Positions 31,176 through 32,685 of a stretch of DNA of 32,685 nt are shown here, piece by piece; the first letter of the stretch is position 1, and each line of letters begins with the position of its first letter. Position numbers and translations under genes: made by a program. Origin of the DNA: an uncultured Microcaldota archaeon. Lineage in GTDB: Archaea > Micrarchaeota > Micrarchaeia > Anstonellales > Anstonellaceae. The stretch lies in contig CAITKI010000025.1 of NCBI GenBank assembly GCA_903892905.1, positions 1-32,685 on the forward strand, written 5' to 3'. Below the pieces are notes generated by a model. It searched no databases, was not told the origin of the DNA, and saw nothing but the letters and a program-made list of their open reading frames with translations.

Positions 31176-32685
31176 TTACTGCCTCTTCACACCAGCGATG
31201 AACTGGTCTGCTGCGGCCATCGTGTCCTGCGCGGTCTTACCGGCAACCACTATCTTGTTGCCGATTTCCTTGACCACCACGTTGTCAACGTCAAAGTTGA
31301 CGCTGCTGTCCTGGAGCGCCTGCGCGGTCACTGTGTTGACCATTGGGCCTCCGACTGTGATGGCCACTCCGCTTACCGCCTGGCTGTCAAGCATGACCAT
31401 GCTTGAGGTCAGCTTGTACGGCTGGGACACCTGGACTGATGCCGCGTTGGCTGGGCTGATCACTGCAGATACGCCAGTGGAGTCCACTGTGCACTGCGGC
31501 GTTCCGCTCGAGCCAAGCACTGAGCAGCTTCCAGCTGTTGCGTCGATTGCCTTGACCTTGACGGTCACGCCACCGAACACCTTGCTCTCGCCCACGCCCA
31601 TCACATAGTTGTCAGCAGATGCTGCTGCAGTTGCTGTGTCGGCGTATGCGAACTGGAAGGTTGGCTGCCCGAGCTTCTTCGCAATCTTGAAGCTCGTGTC
31701 AGATGTTCCAACAGACAGCGTCTTTGAGCCCCTCTCGCTTACGAACGTCGGCTCGTACCCTCCGAATGTGGTTACGGGGAGTGCGTCATAGTAGACGTTC
31801 TGCGTCGAGGAGTCAGTTGCCTTGAACCTGAACGTCGACACGGTTGTGTCGGTCGTAAGGACAGGCACGCCTGTGTAGACGAGGTTGTTGCTGCTTGTTC
31901 CGTACTTGCCAGCATCCTCCTGATAGATTATCGACACGTTGCCGAAGCTTCCGAAGCCAGTGTTGTTGAAGTAAATTGCTCCCTGTGCAGCACTGTTGTC
32001 GCCTGCTGTGTCGAACCTTATCTTGTTGGTAAGCCCGGTGCTAGAGGCTGGGTTCTGTCCAACGTAGGTCACACTGTCCCAGTTCCAGCAGTCGCGGCCA
32101 GAGATCTTGTAGAAGACCTTTGGCGTGTAGTTTGCCACTACTGCAGACTGCGTCTGCGTCCCGTTCAGGTTGGTAGAGCCGTTGAGCAGCGAGGTGCCGA
32201 TCGGGTCGAAGAGCACTCTCTCGAACATGTAGTCGCCCGAGAGCACGTCGCCGGTTCCAGACAAGAGCGTGTTGCCGCTTGTCTTGATCTCGATCAGCTT
32301 TGCCGTGTACGAGTAGTCCAGCGCACTTGATGCGCCGCACTGCTGGTCACCCGATGTCGTTGACACCCTGTAGCTGTCGGATGAGAGGCCGCTGTAGGTG
32401 AGGGGCACGTAGTCTGCGTCCGTGAGGTCAACACCCTGGTACGTTACCTTGAACGTCGGGACTGACTTGATGAAGTTCACCACGTCGCCGGACACTGTCT
32501 TGTCTGAGAATCCGTCGATGTTGTAAACCACTATCTCGCGGAGCGAGTCGGTCTTGTTGTTGGACGCCGTTCCGGTTGATCCGGACGTGAAGTCCCTGTT
32601 CTTCCACAGGAGCGACACCTTGAAGTTCTTGTCAGTGTCTGTTGAGGACACTAAGTTGTACCTCTGGTTGTCCTTCAGGGTTATC
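31176..32685 (-). CDS. S-layer protein, C-terminal part (partial)
   Basis: The last ~503 residues of a large secreted surface-layer protein. The frame is open to the window edge (codons continue beyond the GTG at 32651), so the N-terminus and signal peptide lie outside. It is rich in Ser, Thr, Gly, Val and Asp and low in Lys and Cys. It shows beta-sandwich-like repeats and a C-terminal SGVAITVGGPMVNTVTAQ block, which matches the 'VGGPAVN' region near the C-terminus of archaeal S-layer proteins of the Methanococcus type. It ends AADQFIAGVKRQ. The tandem strong terminators behind it fit a highly expressed gene. It forms, or is part of, the cell's outer protein coat. Confidence 0.82.
   Translation of the reverse strand, partial: ITLKDNQRYNLVSSTDTDKNFKVSLLWKNRDFTSGSTGTASNNKTDSLREIVVYNIDGFSDKTVSGDVVNFIKSVPTFKVTYQGVDLTDADYVPLTYSGLSSDSYRVSTTSGDQQCGASSALDYSYTAKLIEIKTSGNTLLSGTGDVLSGDYMFERVLFDPIGTSLLNGSTNLNGTQTQSAVVANYTPKVFYKISGRDCWNWDSVTYVGQNPASSTGLTNKIRFDTAGDNSAAQGAIYFNNTGFGSFGNVSIIYQEDAGKYGTSSNNLVYTGVPVLTTDTTVSTFRFKATDSSTQNVYYDALPVTTFGGYEPTFVSERGSKTLSVGTSDTSFKIAKKLGQPTFQFAYADTATAAASADNYVMGVGESKVFGGVTVKVKAIDATAGSCSVLGSSGTPQCTVDSTGVSAVISPANAASVQVSQPYKLTSSMVMLDSQAVSGVAITVGGPMVNTVTAQALQDSSVNFDVDNVVVKEIGNKIVVAGKTAQDTMAAADQFIAGVKRQ

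Noticed and set aside
30903-31406. Plus-strand frame spanning the 701-residue gene's promoter and the S-layer 3' end
   Set aside because: It runs across a TATA box, two terminators and the antisense of the S-layer gene. No ribosome-binding site or domain is visible.

Overview
The window reads as archaeal chromosome. It holds archaeal-type tyrosyl- and glycyl-tRNA synthetases, aRF1 (NIKS, GGQ), Nop5, an archaeal-style SRP RNA, TATA boxes 25-30 bp before starts, an S-layer protein, and a class II tRNA-Ser that seems to carry an intron in its T-loop. Small gene size, many surface and membrane proteins of unknown function and the scattered gene order point to a DPANN-type archaeon (Micrarchaeota or Diapherotrites-like). 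That placement is inference. Coding DNA is GC-rich, but the segment around 4800-5300 is visibly AT-richer.

Layout. 1-4620 (minus): the start of a PurSL purine enzyme, a PEP/pyruvate-binding-domain protein and a possible lipocalin-like protein. 4680-5540: a 19-nt copy of the 5' end of tRNA-Pro, an AT-rich segment with one lipoprotein gene, then the intact tRNA-Pro(TGG). 5569-7251 (plus): tRNA-dihydrouridine synthase and a flavin reductase. 7291-9219 (minus): Nop5, metallophosphoesterase and acetyltransferase, divergent from glyS (9296-10822). 10876-13311: a VirB2-like membrane protein, intron-bearing tRNA-Ser(GCT), a zinc ribbon and two YIP1-like paralogues. 13389-13789: structured RNA elements and SRP RNA, followed by aRF1 on the minus strand.

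15127-25060 is the most interesting block. A five-gene operon (16501-23746) encodes a membrane complex of the group 4 hydrogenase/complex I family: HyfB-like and HyfF-like antiporter subunits, a HycD-HyfE fusion, a HycE-like large subunit and a HycG-like small subunit. The large subunit has lost both CxxC pairs that bind NiFe. The small subunit has lost all four cysteines of its [4Fe-4S] cluster, and no ferredoxin-like subunit is present. The charged residues of the ion-pumping modules remain. The operon is bracketed by two diverged paralogues with beta-carbonic-anhydrase-like motifs. I infer a redox-silent ion-translocating complex, perhaps coupled to CO2/bicarbonate chemistry in the manner of DAB or cyanobacterial CO2-uptake NDH-1.

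25169-32685 (minus) is mostly cell-surface: a secreted Lon-type (S16) protease, TyrRS with a hairpin over its ribosome-binding site, two neighbouring membrane-anchored proteins that share a C-terminal domain, and the C-terminal part of an S-layer protein followed by two hairpin/T-tract terminators.
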